From Gracilaria domingensis (lineage: Eukaryota; Rhodophyta; Florideophyceae; Gracilariales; Gracilariaceae), in NCBI GenBank assembly GCA_022539475.1, contig VCMS01000078.1:62001-126000 (forward strand): a stretch of 64,000 bases of DNA. Direction: 5' to 3'. Positions within the stretch are counted from its first letter, which is position 1. The number at the start of each line of letters is the position of its first letter. Under the pieces are notes generated by a model. It was not told where the DNA came from. It saw nothing but the letters and a program-made list of their open reading frames with translations, and ran no database searches. Position numbers and translations under genes: made by a program. Of this stretch, positions 19,265 to 30,677 are shown in pieces.

Positions 19265-19475
19265 GTTAAGTGAAGTCTGGCCTCTCCGATGGAGGGGAAA
19301 GCCGGCACACGCTCCTTTATACAGATCTTGCAGAAGTCTAGAGATATCTACGACTATCCTACAAGCTGTCTACTGTCTTGTGCTGGCTTGCAGCACGTGA
19401 GCTACAAGCCTCGGACAGTGATCAAGCGTCACAATGGCTTATAGGCTGTCTTCTGATTTACATTCACCCCGGTTT
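19265..19475 (+). repeat. Duplicated block, copy 1 right part
   Basis: Continues the block cut by Copia-B and matches 20606-20803 (GTTAAGTGAAGTCTGGCC through GATCAAGCGTCAC to GGCTGTCTT). Read through with the left part, it holds a 40-codon open stretch ending at a TAG near 19340, without an ATG of its own. It may be a duplicated 3' exon or a fragment of another repeat. Confidence 0.75.
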
Positions 19476-20060
19476 TGAGGTTCAACGTCCTCGTTGAACA
19501 ATGTGTTGGTAGGGTTGTAGTGTGTTTTTAAGATGGTAAATGCAGACAAGTGTGCGACAGAAAAAGGTAGCCTAGTACTAGAATATCACGGAGCTCTGCC
19601 CATGTGGAGCGCAGCCGATGTGGCTTAAGAAATCGAGAAGATGTAGCAGCTATTGTTTTAAGTCTGTGCTCCGCAAAACAGATTGAGAACTTCATGAGTG
19701 ATCGTGCATCCCATACTACACGATAGAACCATCAACAATTACTTAGAATATGTTTGATGCGTGGTGGGGTGTTATATTGCCATGAGGAAGGTTGGTGAGT
19801 CGGTGTTTGGAGAAGAATAGACCAAAATTCAGAGCAGCGGATGAGAGCATAACCAAAGTCGTCTTCTGCATGAGCATGCCCAAGACAACTACCAGATTGG
19901 CCATTCGGCCAAAGACGAAGTGCAACCATCACTGTTTCTCCAAATTGTCGCAAATACCATTGGTTACAACAGACGGACTTGGAGTAGAACATCAGAAGCG
20001 GTGGAGAGAGGCAATGAATACTGCGGCGGCCCAGCATGAGCGGCAGTGGGTACGACTGAG
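19476..20060. other. Region without supported gene
   Basis: No motif-bearing frame. It separates the two copies of the duplicated block. Confidence 0.4.
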
Positions 20061-20074
20061 CGCGGCTGGATGCG

Positions 20075-20265
20075 AGCCGCTGTGTGCAGCTTGGCGCGGC
20101 TGTGCGCGGCTTTGCGATGCTTTTAGCTGGCTTCGTGCAGCTCGTGTGCGCAACTTTGAGCTCGGTTTGTGCAGCTCTGTCCGCGGCTTTGAGCGGTTTT
20201 GAGCTGTCTTCGTGCAGCTCTGTGCGCGGCTTTGAGCTGGCCTTGTGCAGCTCCGTGTGGTTCTT
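20075..20265. repeat. Degenerate minisatellite, GTGCAGCT-headed units
   Basis: About five imperfect units of 33-50 bases each begin GTGCAGCT and contain CGCGGCTTTGAGC. The variable unit length argues against a coding repeat. The apparent Ala/Leu-rich frames here are products of the repeat. Confidence 0.65.
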
Positions 20266-20560
20266 CAGGGTCTAGCGTGTTAAGACACCTGAGAGCTGTC
20301 CGGCGGCTGGACGATCGTTGTCAACGGCGACGGGGTGAGAGATTGCTCATACTGCAGTAGCCCAGAATGTAAGCATCAGTGAAGTTGGCTATGCGCGAAA
20401 CATCAGCGATGGTGTTCTGCTGTCGGGCGAGTAAAGATGCGGAGATCAGAAGCGACAGAGAGAACAAGGTTGAGAAAAGAGAAGAGCAGCGCATTGCGGC
20501 TCAAAGTGATGCTGCTTGTTGACAAGATAACGTGCAGAGTGGGGCCTAAGGGATCCAGTC

Positions 20561-20874
20561 GGGGAGGATCGCAAGCAGATGCTACCAAATGTAATGAAGA
20601 GATGGTTAAGTGAAGTCTGGCCTTCTCCGATGGAGGGGAAGGCCGGCACACGCTCCTTTAATACAGATCTTGTAAAAGTCTAGAGATATCTACGACTATT
20701 CTACAAGCTCTCTACTGTCTTGTGCTGGCTTGCAGCACGTAAGCTACAAGCCTCGGACGGTGATCAAGCGTCACGATGGCTTGTAGGCTGTCTTTTGTGT
20801 TACACATTGTCAACGTTAATTGTGGTTTGTAACATGGAGAAAAAGTGTTGTACTTTTCACTAGACTCACAAAAC
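20561..20874 (+). repeat. Duplicated block, copy 2 (uninterrupted Copia-B target)
   Basis: 20561-20803 equals the flanks of Copia-B joined through a single GTTAA at 20606-20610. It is therefore a paralogous empty site. 20808-20874 equals 13836-13905, placed after the block here and before it in copy 1. Confidence 0.8.
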
Positions 20875-21769
20875 ACTCGCACTTTTAATAGTGCTAGTTT
20901 TGCACGCATACAGGGGATTAGGGGATTTTGTAGCCTAGTCAGGTTTTTCAACAAGTGAGAAGTTTTTGTATTTTGTAGCGCGTGTTTCATTTTCGAAGTG
21001 CTTCTAATTTAGTTTGTCCTTAAAGTATTCTCGCATCCGACTCATACGATACTCAACAAAGGCACATTGGGAGGGACGGGAAAATGCGGGTTTTATGTTT
21101 ATTTGAAAAAACCAGAGCTTCGAGAAGCATGCTTCTCAAAGAATAGGTCGCAAAGCTCCTCCAGAGAGAGGTTTTATCTGTAGAAAACGGTCCTTACATT
21201 ATAGAAAGAAAGTAATTGTTGTCAAGGTATTCCATTGAAAGTTTTCTTTATCCTTACTTACTGAGCTGACAATTTACAGATTTAGTTTCGAATGCATTTT
21301 AAGCTCTCAGAACTACAATTTTCTGTATGCAGACAAACATAAAATAGTAGAATGCTTTAGCAATAGAGCTTGGAAGCTTCCTTGTTTACAACAGTTCTTC
21401 TGAAAGTTAAAACTAAATGAAACTCAGATTAGTTGTTGCAAAACATGTTGTTGCAAAACATGCAGAAAGGAGGATATGTATGTATCTATTTTTAATCAAT
21501 ACTGATTTTTCTATTATATATACGCATTCAAAACTTAATGCTATTTTCTTGTTCATTTGCATAGACAGAGATCTAAATTTCATTTCTAAATGCTTTGCTA
21601 CATATTTGTTGAACTTCTGTTCAGAGAATTCTTACAAAGACCAATCAACGAAATAATTCCAAATCAGATTTATTTTTGTAAGCTCGAATGTGCATTACGC
21701 AAATATGTATGTACTTCTATATAAATAAAATTAAAGAAATCCTTTTGTCTAAGGAGACAGTAGTCTGAC
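20875..21769. other. AT-rich region without supported gene
   Basis: AT-rich DNA with short frames only. A small direct repeat, GTTGTTGCAAAACAT, occurs twice at about 21431-21460. Nothing further is recognised before the Gypsy-B LTR. Confidence 0.4.
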
Positions 21770-22584
21770 TGTAGTGCAACGCGATTGCGGGACTCCTTCG
21801 CTGATGCGATTCATAACATGCACGGCGATGCCGGGAGGTGGTGGCACACAGTATGAGTAACTGGTGAGATCAGCCCATTCTTGGCTATACTTAATATTAG
21901 AATTAGTGTTATGAGGTGCACGGCCTAGCCGGTGAGTCACACGCGTGTGGGAAGTTTGCACCCATTAGTTGGGGTATTTTAGATGTTTATTTTAGATATT
22001 TTCGCTACACCGCTCGACAGTGGGTTGGCACTATACACTACTTAGTAGGTTGAGCTGCACCCATTGTCGGGGAAGTAAACGGACTAACCGAGTGTTCAGC
22101 TCTAACGTACCACCCTCGGTGTGTGATAGCCCCCTTGCGGAGATTCGCCAGCGTGTGTCGGGTTCGTTATCCGCCTCGCGGCATCATTAACACCACTACC
22201 GCTTTCGCGTGTTTACTTTGTGTGTGTTTCCTTACTTCTGTCCCTGTTCTACAGGTAGCACTAATTGGTGTACGGGTGCATACCGTTCGTGGCTCGACAC
22301 ACTAGCGTGGCCTATTACCGCTCTCGCGTGTCATCGCCACACTCGCGGGTACCGCGTGCTACGCACGTGACGCTATTGCCGACTTGTGTCGTGTGCGCTC
22401 CACCGCTGGACGCTTCTTCTTCGCCGCTTCGCTCCCTCCATTACTTGGGAAGGGTCGACCCCGGTCTTACACCCGGCATTGCCGTGTCGTACCTGTGGGA
22501 GCGCTCTACTGCTGTGCTCGCCTCTTGAGAGAGGGTCTGAACCGCCTTTGCGTGTCTTTCCCCATCGCTGGGTTTTGCACAACA
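21770..22584 (+). repeat. 5' LTR of Gypsy-B (815 bp)
   Basis: Begins TGTAGTGCAACG and ends TTGCACAACA, inverted repeats at 9 of 10 positions. It shares CACACGCGTG, a TTTATTTTAG block, CTACTTAG and CCCCGGTCTTACACCCGGC (22459-22477) with the other family members. No second copy is in the window, so the borders rest on the ends and on the primer site that follows. Confidence 0.7.
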
Positions 22585-22586
22585 AT

Positions 22587-22604
22587 TGGTCTCCTGACTT
22601 AGAA
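22587..22604 (+). promoter_or_regulatory. Primer-binding site of Gypsy-B
   Basis: TGGTCTCCTGACTTAGAA begins two bases after the LTR end, which is the usual spacing for tRNA priming in Ty3/gypsy elements. The tRNA is not identified. Confidence 0.55.
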
Positions 22605-23024
22605 GTCGCGTTGATCCAGCAAGTTGGTTTTCTGATCAATTTCCGGTTTGCCGGTTCGTATCTGGTCGTGGAGATACACTACACAGTTTGTACTGGAGGG
22701 CTTTGCAGACAGACGTCGTGTTGGTACTGCTTTCCTCATTCTGGGTTGTTGTTTGGACACGGTTTACTACCGGTGGCACTACCTATTTCCGTAGTGTGTG
22801 ATTCCCGTCGGTACGGTTGTTGTCACCCCGTTTGGGTCGTCTACTGTTCCTAGCAATCTGGTCGAGTCAGCCCTAATTCCGTATACGGCTGTTCCCGTTG
22901 GTACGGTTGGTTCGTCCGATTTGTCGGTTATCGTCACTCGTGTGAGGACGCTACACTCATTCGAGGTTAATTTGTTGTTTTGCTTTCCTGTTCCCAGTTT
23001 TCTGGTTGTATCTCGTCGTGGACG

Positions 23025-24858
23025 ATGGTGTCGGGCAAGCGCTCGAGCCCTACGAAGTCTCGCTCCGTTGGCTCTGGCTTGCCCCCCCGTCTGCGGTCTG
23101 TTCCTGAACCACTACAGGGTGATGGAAAGAAACCCGGAAACCGGAAACAGCCTGTCAAGTCGTCTGACGCCCCAGTCGCTGGGCCTCATCTGCTCCTTTG
23201 GAGGGTCTTATACCCGCTGTCGCGGCGAAGGACGCGCTCGTAAACGAGTTGGAAGCTCAAGTTGGTGTGCTCGAGGCTCAGACTGCTGTCATGAGAAGTT
23301 CTCATGAAGCACTCGTTTCCGAGGTCGACACACTTCGTTTGAAGGTTGACGCAGCCCTCAACGGAGGTGTATCAGATGATCTACGTATTTTACGGAAGGA
23401 TTTTAATGCCCTCTTGGAGGTTCTTCAAGGATATCTCAGTTTCACCGAGGAGGTCGACACGAAGTTCATTCGGATTCTTGGCCGTCTTGAGACGTTAGAG
23501 GCCACCATCCGTGAGGATGACGGGCCTGCTGCCGCTTCTGCGGGAGTGTCTCGTGGTACACGTGACCGGAAGTCCGGGAACAGTCGCTCTAAGAAGAGGA
23601 ATGTTGACGAGTATGACTCGGATTCGTCACAGTCTTCTGGTATTTCAAACCGCTCGGCGGGTTCCTTATCATCGAGCTCGTCGAGTGACGGTGAACGTCG
23701 CGCTCGTTCTACGCGTTCGCGGAGTTCGACGTCCACCTATGGTGTTGTTGGTACCCGGAAACGGGGTCGAAAGCACTCAGGTTTGAGGGAACTGGAGCCG
23801 ACGAATCCCTTGTTCAAAAGGTTGTTATCTTACCGGTGTTACCGTTTGGAAAATTCAAGTCTGAATCGGACGCCCCTTGGCACGGGTAAGGTGAAGGACT
23901 GCATCAAACGCATGTCCTTAACCTTTCGCAACCAGTTGTTCACTGGGGAGGATCCCATTCTGGTGCTTGACTTTCTTTCACGCTCTGTAGCGGAAGCTGA
24001 CATCCTCGGCATGAGTGAGGGGCAAGCTTATGTTGCCTTACCGTATTTTCTACGTGGACTCGCTGAAGATCAGTATAACTCTGTAAGAGGTTCATCTCGC
24101 GCCTTTGAAGGAGGGGTCACCTGCTGGCCCGAAGCAGTGCAGTATTTGATGCGCTCGTATGCGACAAATTCCTCTATCGAGGAAGGAATCACGGCGTTGC
24201 GGGAGACGAAACAACGCCCGAAGGAGTCGGTAACAGAGTACTCGGTACGCCTGAATAAGGCATTCCACCGTTGTGGCAATGTTTACTCCTCAAACGAGCG
24301 CTGTACGCTGTTTATCAACGGATTGAATCTGGCTATTCGTACTCTGATTGCCCAGCGACGGGAAGACCGAAAGAAGACTACCTATCTGGAGTTAGTCCAG
24401 TACGCGAAGGCGGAGGGAGATGCCTTGCGCGCACGCACCGGATACCGGGTTTCAACCAAAGCGTTGCACCTCGGAGGAGGGTCGTCATCAGCTTCACTGC
24501 TACCGCAGGACTTTTCTGGCCCCGACGTGGATAACTTACATCTCGCACAGCTGGACCTGGATTCTATCCCGACTACGGAGTTGCCTTCTACTTCAGAAGC
24601 CTCGTCGAAGACGGAAGATGCACTGCTTTACGCAGACCGTCCACGCGTTGGCGGTCCTCAAGTACCCTATTCAGGGAGTCGTTACCAGCGACCTGGTTAG
24701 GTAGACCCGCGAACGGTGAAGTTTCAAGACCCACGGAGTTCCAGAAGTCCACCCTTGATCTGTTTCACGTGTTACAACCACGGTCATACAGCTCCAAACT
24801 GCAACCTCTCGATGAGGGAAACGCCCACAGTTGTGGCGAATTTTGTCAGTCATGTTTA
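23025..24858 (+). pseudogene. gag: Gypsy-B Gag with coiled-coil N-terminus and zinc knuckle
   Basis: ATG at 23025 opens a basic Ser/Lys-rich leader (MVSGKRSSPTKSRS). A one-base frame break near 23180-23200 passes the reading to a 500-codon frame. That frame has heptad-like coiled coils (ALVNELEAQVGVLEAQTAVM; SEVDTLRLKVDAAL), a long Ser/Asp/Arg linker and the retrotransposon Gag core (PILVLDFLSRSVAEA, ITALRETKQRPKESVTEYSV). An in-frame TAG at 24698 is followed in phase by the knuckle CFTCYNHGHTAPNC and a stop at 24856. The long N-terminal coiled coil is unusual. The role would be particle assembly and RNA binding. Confidence 0.75.
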
Positions 24859-24860
24859 GT

Positions 24861-27116
24861 CACATATTTTTTGCCCCATTTCTAGATGTGATTGCCTGGA
24901 AATTACACTGCACTGCTCTTGGTTTGAGATATATAAGAATACATATCAGGTTGCTTAGTCTCTAACAATGTATATTCGTTCTAAAGAATGTTAATTCAAA
25001 CTTCAAAGTGTGTAAAAACTTTTTAAAAATGAGCAAAAAATTGAAAACAAACGAAAAAGTAATCAGAAAAAGGGATAACGTAACCAACTATTTAACTATG
25101 TAAACTTTATTCAGTAAAAATAACACCAAAACTTAATTTGAAAACCATTTAAGCTATTATGTTGCATACGTGTATGATTATGAGTGCTTTTGAATGTCAC
25201 ACGTGTTTACGTGGCCCACTGTACTGTAAATGACTAAATATGACTACAATTTTATTGCATATGCTATTCAGTCAGTCACAAAAAAGGGCCTCGGCACATA
25301 TCAAACACTTCCAATTTGTGGAAGTGTTTTCGAAAAACTTGTTAGTCAAAGTTACGTGTAGCCTTAATTTTGGATACTACCTAGAAACATCTCCCAGAAA
25401 TGTGCATGGAAGGAATTTTTTCTGCTGAAATTTTAATTTGCTAGTTGCTATTGATCTAATGTTGGGGTTGTGTTCAAAAAGATGGGCAAATGCGCCGTGT
25501 GAAACGGCGCATGTTTTTTAATATTTTTATTTGTTTGCTGTATCTTGTATGAAGAAATAAAGCTCATTCTAAAAATAAGCGGTTGCCTACGAGACTGTTC
25601 TAAATTTTGGGATATCGTCGCCAAAATGTAAGTAGACAGCCTTTTAAAATAGGTTGGTGTTGCTAATCAGCTCCAGATTAGAGTTACGCCTATACCAGTA
25701 GGAGCTTTGCTATTAAACCAGAATCTCAAGTACTGGGTTTCGAAACCATCATCTCGTGCAATGCTTACGTAAGCGTTGTAAGCACGACAATGCAAAACTG
25801 GTTATTTTCCGGTTGTGTGTTTAACTTGTTTAAACGCATTTAAGCTTATTTTGCATCGGTAATTTTTAGAAGATAGTCCTACTTTTCCATGATACAAACT
25901 GTACTGATTGACATTGAGTATGCCCGTCGAAGTATAACACAGAAATCAAAATTCTTTCTTTTACTTGAATAATGAAAGATCAAACACTCAATTAAACACC
26001 AAGTTTGCATGTTTATTTGAAACGTATATATGTACTTTTTTTGTTTGTCTAATGTTAGATTCATATCCCTATACTTATATAAGGTTTACTTTTCTTAGAA
26101 AGAGTATGGCATGCAATTGATTCGGAGTGCTTGCAAATTCAAATTGTGGCCAACATAAATTTTGCTAAACAGTACAAATCACACAGTTTCAAATAAACAT
26201 TGTTTAATAGCAAAGCTCCCTGCGACGAACAAAACTACTTCTCTGATCAAAAGTAGAGTCGTCGTAGAAAAATCTGGGCCAAAACTAGCAATCTTTCATT
26301 TTCTGGCGTAGTTCCCCACTTTTTGGCAGACTCCCCGTCTTCCGGCTCTTTAAATAAAATTCGAACTTTTGTTACATATAATGCAAATGTAGATAAAATT
26401 TCTCCAAAGTAATTGAAACGTTGAACATGAGCGCATTTGGTACCAATTTATGTAGTTCTTTCAATCGACGTTCTATTCCATCTTCAAATATTTTATTCTT
26501 GCTCTTGAAATTATAAAATAAATCATAGAGCTGATGCATCTTATAAATAATGTTCTCATTTCGTCTCGTTAGAGAAATACTAAATCTTTTATAGAAAAAT
26601 ATTTTACTACGCTAAAGCGCAAAGCATTTTTTAGAGCAATGCAATTACGTTTTTTGCAGCTCTAAAAAATGTTTGCATTGTTTTTTAACCTTTTTGCTTA
26701 ACGCCTATATTCCTATACCGTTAAGTTTCGCAGTATGTTCAAAAGTAATTGAAGCCGCTTCTATGTGTGTTGAAATTTGTTGGAAAAGAAAGTGTTCTTC
26801 GCCAATGGTTTCATTTGGGTAAAACAAAAGAAAAGCTATTAAAAAATCGCTCTCAATGGAGCTTTGCGGTGTTTGCCTTTGAGAAGATTAGATTTCTTCT
26901 TTTTTTTGTCTACAATACCTTGTCACATATCACGTTTAGCTATCTTACGACTACTTGCACGTAATTGGGGACATTTTCTCAAGAGTTGCTACCCATTAAA
27001 CATGTTATTCAATATTTCACGTTTTCCCGTACGTCCAACGTGCTTTCCGCCCGGCTTTCGCAAGTATACCGTACGTGCAGCGAGTTCACAGCATCGTGAA
27101 CGCTCGCGAGACTACA
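24861..27116. other. AT-rich region without supported gene
   Basis: About 2.2 kb of low-GC DNA with only short frames, clearly different from the coding parts. It contains one strong hairpin at 25490. No LTR ends, tRNA-like fold or motif-bearing frame was found. Confidence 0.5.
25490..25512. terminator. Perfect 9-bp hairpin followed by T run
   Basis: ATGCGCCGT (25490-25498) and ACGGCGCAT (25504-25512) pair around GTGAA. They are followed by GTTTTTTAAT and, 40 bases on, AATAAAG. It stands out as GC-rich inside AT-rich DNA. A transcript 3'-end signal is one reading; a remnant transposon end is another. Confidence 0.3.
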
Positions 27117-27204
27117 CACGCCCCAATCCTACGCCCATACGCCATGCTCCGCACGATCTACCGGGCGGAACACCTCGTGCAATAACGACTCAGGAGTGGC
27201 GCAC

Positions 27205-27646
27205 ATGCTGCCAACCCTCGTGGAAACCATATTCAGCTCACGCCTCGCGCAGCTGTTGCACGCGTACCACGCCCTGGCGATGCAGCGGCAGGCCGAAGCG
27301 GCCATCGCGGAGGCGAGTGCAAGAGGTGAGTATGTGAAGTGGGTGCGAGCGGGAAGTGTGAGAGATGAATGTGGCACGTTGTGCGCGCTGTCGCTGCTAG
27401 TCCCGAGAGTCGAGTGCAACAAGACGTATACCGATGGTACCCTGCGACTAGTGCGTCTTGAGCAACTGTCATCTCATACTGATACAGCTTTTGCTGCGTT
27501 TTCATTCAGTATCGGCCGCCACTTCCATGGTGTATAACATGCATTTGTTTCCTCGTTGGAAGAACGCCATTCCTCACGACATGTTCATGTGTGGTTTCAG
27601 TACTGGTGGAGAAGGGCATGCCCAAAGCCTGTGTAAGCCTTCTTAG
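27205..27646 (+). CDS. Small two-exon gene candidate, copy 1 (85 aa)
   Basis: Proposed exon 1 is 27205-27325, starting MLPTLVETIFSSRLAQLLHA, an amphipathic helix followed by an Ala/Glu-rich helix. It ends at AAGAG before GTGAGTAT, a near-consensus donor. Proposed exon 2 is 27510-27646 after CTGCGTTTTCATTCAG, ending CKPS-stop. The exons join in frame at 85 codons. A second acceptor (TGTGGTTTCAG at 27600) would give a different 63-residue product ending at 27671. The structure is repeated in copy 2 with mostly harmless changes. A short upstream frame (MLRTIYRAEHLVQ) lies just before in both copies. Family unknown; no signal peptide or membrane segment. Confidence 0.45.
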
Positions 27647-27712
27647 AGGGGTCCAGATCCGTTTGGCCTGACACTGATGCTCTCTTGGTTTGCGACCTGT
27701 TCACATTCCATT

Positions 27713-28436
27713 ACGGTAGTGTAGGAGACGCAGAGCAGGCAACTACCTGTATAGCTCTACTGCACCGTACGGCGAATGCCGTACGCATTCAGCAAGTCCC
27801 ATCAGGACGATGCTGCGCCCACCCCAAAATGCGATGAACGCTAAGGTCCTCGCCGCTCTGATGCACGAAGTGCAGCGCCACAAAGAAGATTACGCGATTA
27901 GAGATGATCGAAGCGCGCGTGTGAGACGCAGTTGTCACCACCATTAAACCTCTGAAGCGTCAAGAAAAACCCTGTAGGCGAAAAAAAAGACCGGCAACGA
28001 GAGGGAAAGGTATGGGACCTACGCTTCTTTCCCATGCGCATTGGAGGGTGTTGATGATCAGGTCGTATGTCGCCATTTCCTGTTGTTAACGCAGACAAAT
28101 GAAATGCAAGATGTAGACCCGATATGTTAGAAATGTTAGTGCAGCTCCCACCAGTGTTTGCAGTACGATGTCATTCGAAATCGCGGTAAGACAAGCGAAG
28201 CGACGAGCGCAGCCCCTAAAACAAGCAAAGTAAAACAAGCGAAGCGACGAAACAAACAAGCAAAGCGACAACGGAAGACGTCGAGACCGACTGGATCGCA
28301 AGCACGAGCAGAGAACCGAGTAGGTTGAGAGCAGCGCTGCTTGGCTCAAAGTACCAGGTCACCGCCGGCGGCCAGAGATCTGCCATTCCGCGCACTGCCG
28401 TTTTCAGATAAATTCTATTCTTCGTCCCTCGAAAGT
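27713..28436. mobile_element. 724-bp insertion flanked by CCATT
   Basis: Absent from copy 2 of the duplication, where the flanks join directly. CCATT occurs at 27708-27712 and 28437-28441 as the target duplication. The right end (CAGATAAATTC to CCTCGAAAG) is about 80 percent like 42212-42248. The ends are not TG/CA and no inverted repeat is evident, so the class is unclear. Inside is a short frame (MLRPPQNAMNAKVLAALMHE) of unknown meaning and the palindrome AGCAGCGCTGCT near 28331. Confidence 0.75.
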
Positions 28437-28713
28437 CCATTCTTTTGCGGCAGCTTGCGCTTTCCATGTTGCAGAAACCACTTGTTTGGCATATCATGAG
28501 CAGTTCAGATATCATGATGTGCTCATTACAATTGTTTGGACATGTTGTGGGCGCGATTGTTGCTCATCAAATCCCATAGTGACGGCTTATAGACAAACTC
28601 GTAACCTGAGAGTTTGTACTGCATCATTCCATTCAAGGTCTCTTGCAAAGTAATGCCCTGTCGATGTCCATCCCGAATCGAGAAAGGGCGTGTATTCTTG
28701 ATATTATGTGATT

Positions 28714-29559
28714 ATTGTCCGCTGCGGGGCGAGCTTGTGCTCTTAAGATCATTTATGTCTTGGAGAGGAGGGGGTGACGAGACCGGACATGATCTCGTCG
28801 TGCGTATGGACATCGTCCACGGCACACAGCATCTCTCCACAAGAGAGATGCTGCAGTCGCGAGAGCACTGTGATCATCGAGCCGCTCTAAGATCGCACCG
28901 CTAGATGCGGTCCTCAGACGTACTGACCATTAAGCCTTGATAGATCCTTAACAAAATCACATGGGAAGGAAAAAAAACAGGAACATCAGGAGAAAGGTAT
29001 CAGCAGCCCTCGCACACCCAGCGTTACAGGTTGAAGAACATCTGTAATGAAGACAAGAAATAGAAAAAGGTTAGTGTTTCCATTGCCAATCGCAGTTCCT
29101 GTATGTGAGATCGATCAAGAAGAGATGATGGCCATAGTTAGGGAGAGTCACAGAATGTAGAAAAGATTACAGTCAGACGGTAATGTAAAATGGGCTCGCA
29201 AAGGAAATAGTAGTATCAGAAGACGAGATCGCACGCGTAGGGCACGGCTTGAATCTTTCTGCGACGCATCGGGACGATCTTCACAGGCGACGACATCGCT
29301 ATACAACGACAGAGACGCAAGCGGCAGCGGCAGCGACGGTAGCAGCGGCAAAGGCGAAAAGGAAAATAGAAAACAACCAAAGAAAACAACCAAAGCTGTA
29401 CGGCCAGCAAGACTCCCGGTGGCGCGATCGCGACGGAGACGAGCGTTGGAGCGAGGACGTCGGCGGTGCGGCCGCCGGCGCCACGCACTGAAGAGCATCT
29501 TAAGAGCTCCGCGTGTCCCTGCGCTGTAATAAAACTTCTTCTGCGTTCCTAGAAATCAT
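28714..29559. mobile_element. 846-bp insertion, possibly flanked by ATT
   Basis: Absent from copy 2, where GTGATTTCG is continuous. The flanks suggest a 3-bp duplication, ATT. The part 28742-28860 resembles 35541-35660 (GTTTGGAGAGG and GTCGTGCG blocks). A GCGGCAGCGGCAGC run lies at about 29320-29350 and a CTGTAATAAAAC poly(A)-like signal near 29525. Class not determined. Confidence 0.6.
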
Positions 29560-30485
29560 ATTTCGTGTCTCTGTTTGTCCTCGCCTTTCGAGTTCTTTGT
29601 ATGAGCTTTATGTCTCTCTATGGCTTGAAGTGGATGGATAAGTGTTCTCACATTCCATCTATCCACCGAGCGAACCTGGAGCTGCACTCATCTAACTGGT
29701 GCGCGATTTTGCGACAAGCTACTTTTTGCTTCCATATTGTATTGTCAACGGCTAAACTTTACTGTTGTCTCCTCCCCAGCCCATATGAATCTTTCAGGCC
29801 CAACTAAAAGCCCTTCGCCACTTTGGTTTGAGTTTTCCGGACGCTCTTATTCGCAGCTGATGTGCTTCGCTTGAGAAAAAGACTGAGCCACTTCAGGAAA
29901 ACTGCGGCTTGGGCTTGATACACACAAAAGCATTCCGAGGTCCTAAGAGCCTGACGATTTGCATCAACAAGGTCGAGAGTCTTTTCGTTGGCGAGAGTGC
30001 GCTTTAAGAGTCGTCCATGGTAGAATATAAAGTTGTCAAAGCTTGCTCTTTACTTCGGAAGGGAAGCCGTGTAGACAAGAACTCTGGCCCGAAACTGCTT
30101 ACCATGCTTGTTCTCGGGAGGTTCCGGTTCTCTTATACTGACGAATAACATAATGTCTTGGATAACATCGCGAGACCAATTTTTTGCCTTTGATACTATC
30201 GAATCATCGACGCAAGGGAAAACGACAGGCAAGAGAACGAAAAGTTCTCACATCTGCTTCCTTTGCACTAGCGCGCAAACGGAAGACAAGGAAAACAGAT
30301 GGCGCTTGCAATCCATTCTCTCACATATTCACTCGAAGCTGGTCAGTTCTTAAGTTGCTCACGCCCTCTCCCCCCTCAGACGTTTTGCTCCACCCATCTC
30401 AACGACCTTTGTATCTGCTTTCAATCGTTGCTTCCTGTCTTTATATTCTCGCTTTTCTTCAAGTACAGCAGCAAATCACACAAAC

Positions 30486-30677
30486 ATGTCTGCCATTACC
30501 GTCTTCTTCAACATTTACGTGACAAAGGCGCAAAATCTTGAAATTCCTCTTGAACGGGTCGGCGCCGGCGCGCCACAGCACGGTCGCCAGCTACTGCGAA
30601 AGGCCGCGATGCGTTGCGAGATGAAGAGCGGTGTCGCCACTGCGATTCTGGCGGTGCAGGGCGGCGCCGCCGTGTAG
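30486..30677 (+). pseudogene. 5' remnant of the duplicated small gene (fused to ankyrin antisense)
   Basis: Starts with the same 17 residues as the gene at 34280 (MSAITVFFNIYVTKAQN). At 30537 it runs into foreign sequence, which is the 3' flank and antisense strand of the ankyrin gene, and ends at a TAG at 30675. It is the broken copy of 34280-34666. Any product would be a chimera. Confidence 0.7.

Larger units (their letters stand above)
21770..24858 (+). mobile_element. Gypsy-B: 5' LTR, leader and gag only (3' truncated)
   Basis: A 5' LTR with matching ends, a TGG primer site at 22587, a leader and a gag with zinc knuckle are followed by an abrupt change to AT-rich DNA after about 24858. 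No protease, RT or second LTR is present, so the 3' part is deleted. The LTR belongs to the family of the solo LTR at 14949 and the Gypsy-D LTR. Confidence 0.75.
27117..30536 (+). repeat. Tandem segmental duplication, copy 1
   Basis: Aligns with 31774-34336 over most of its length at high identity. Copy 1 has two insertions that copy 2 lacks (27713-28436 and 28714-29559). It lacks the insertion at 33106-33805 and is cut at 30536 by unrelated DNA carrying the ankyrin gene. Confidence 0.9.

Noticed and set aside
20075..20275. Repetitive Ala/Leu protein
   Set aside because: Produced by a tandem repeat whose units vary in length and are not multiples of three.
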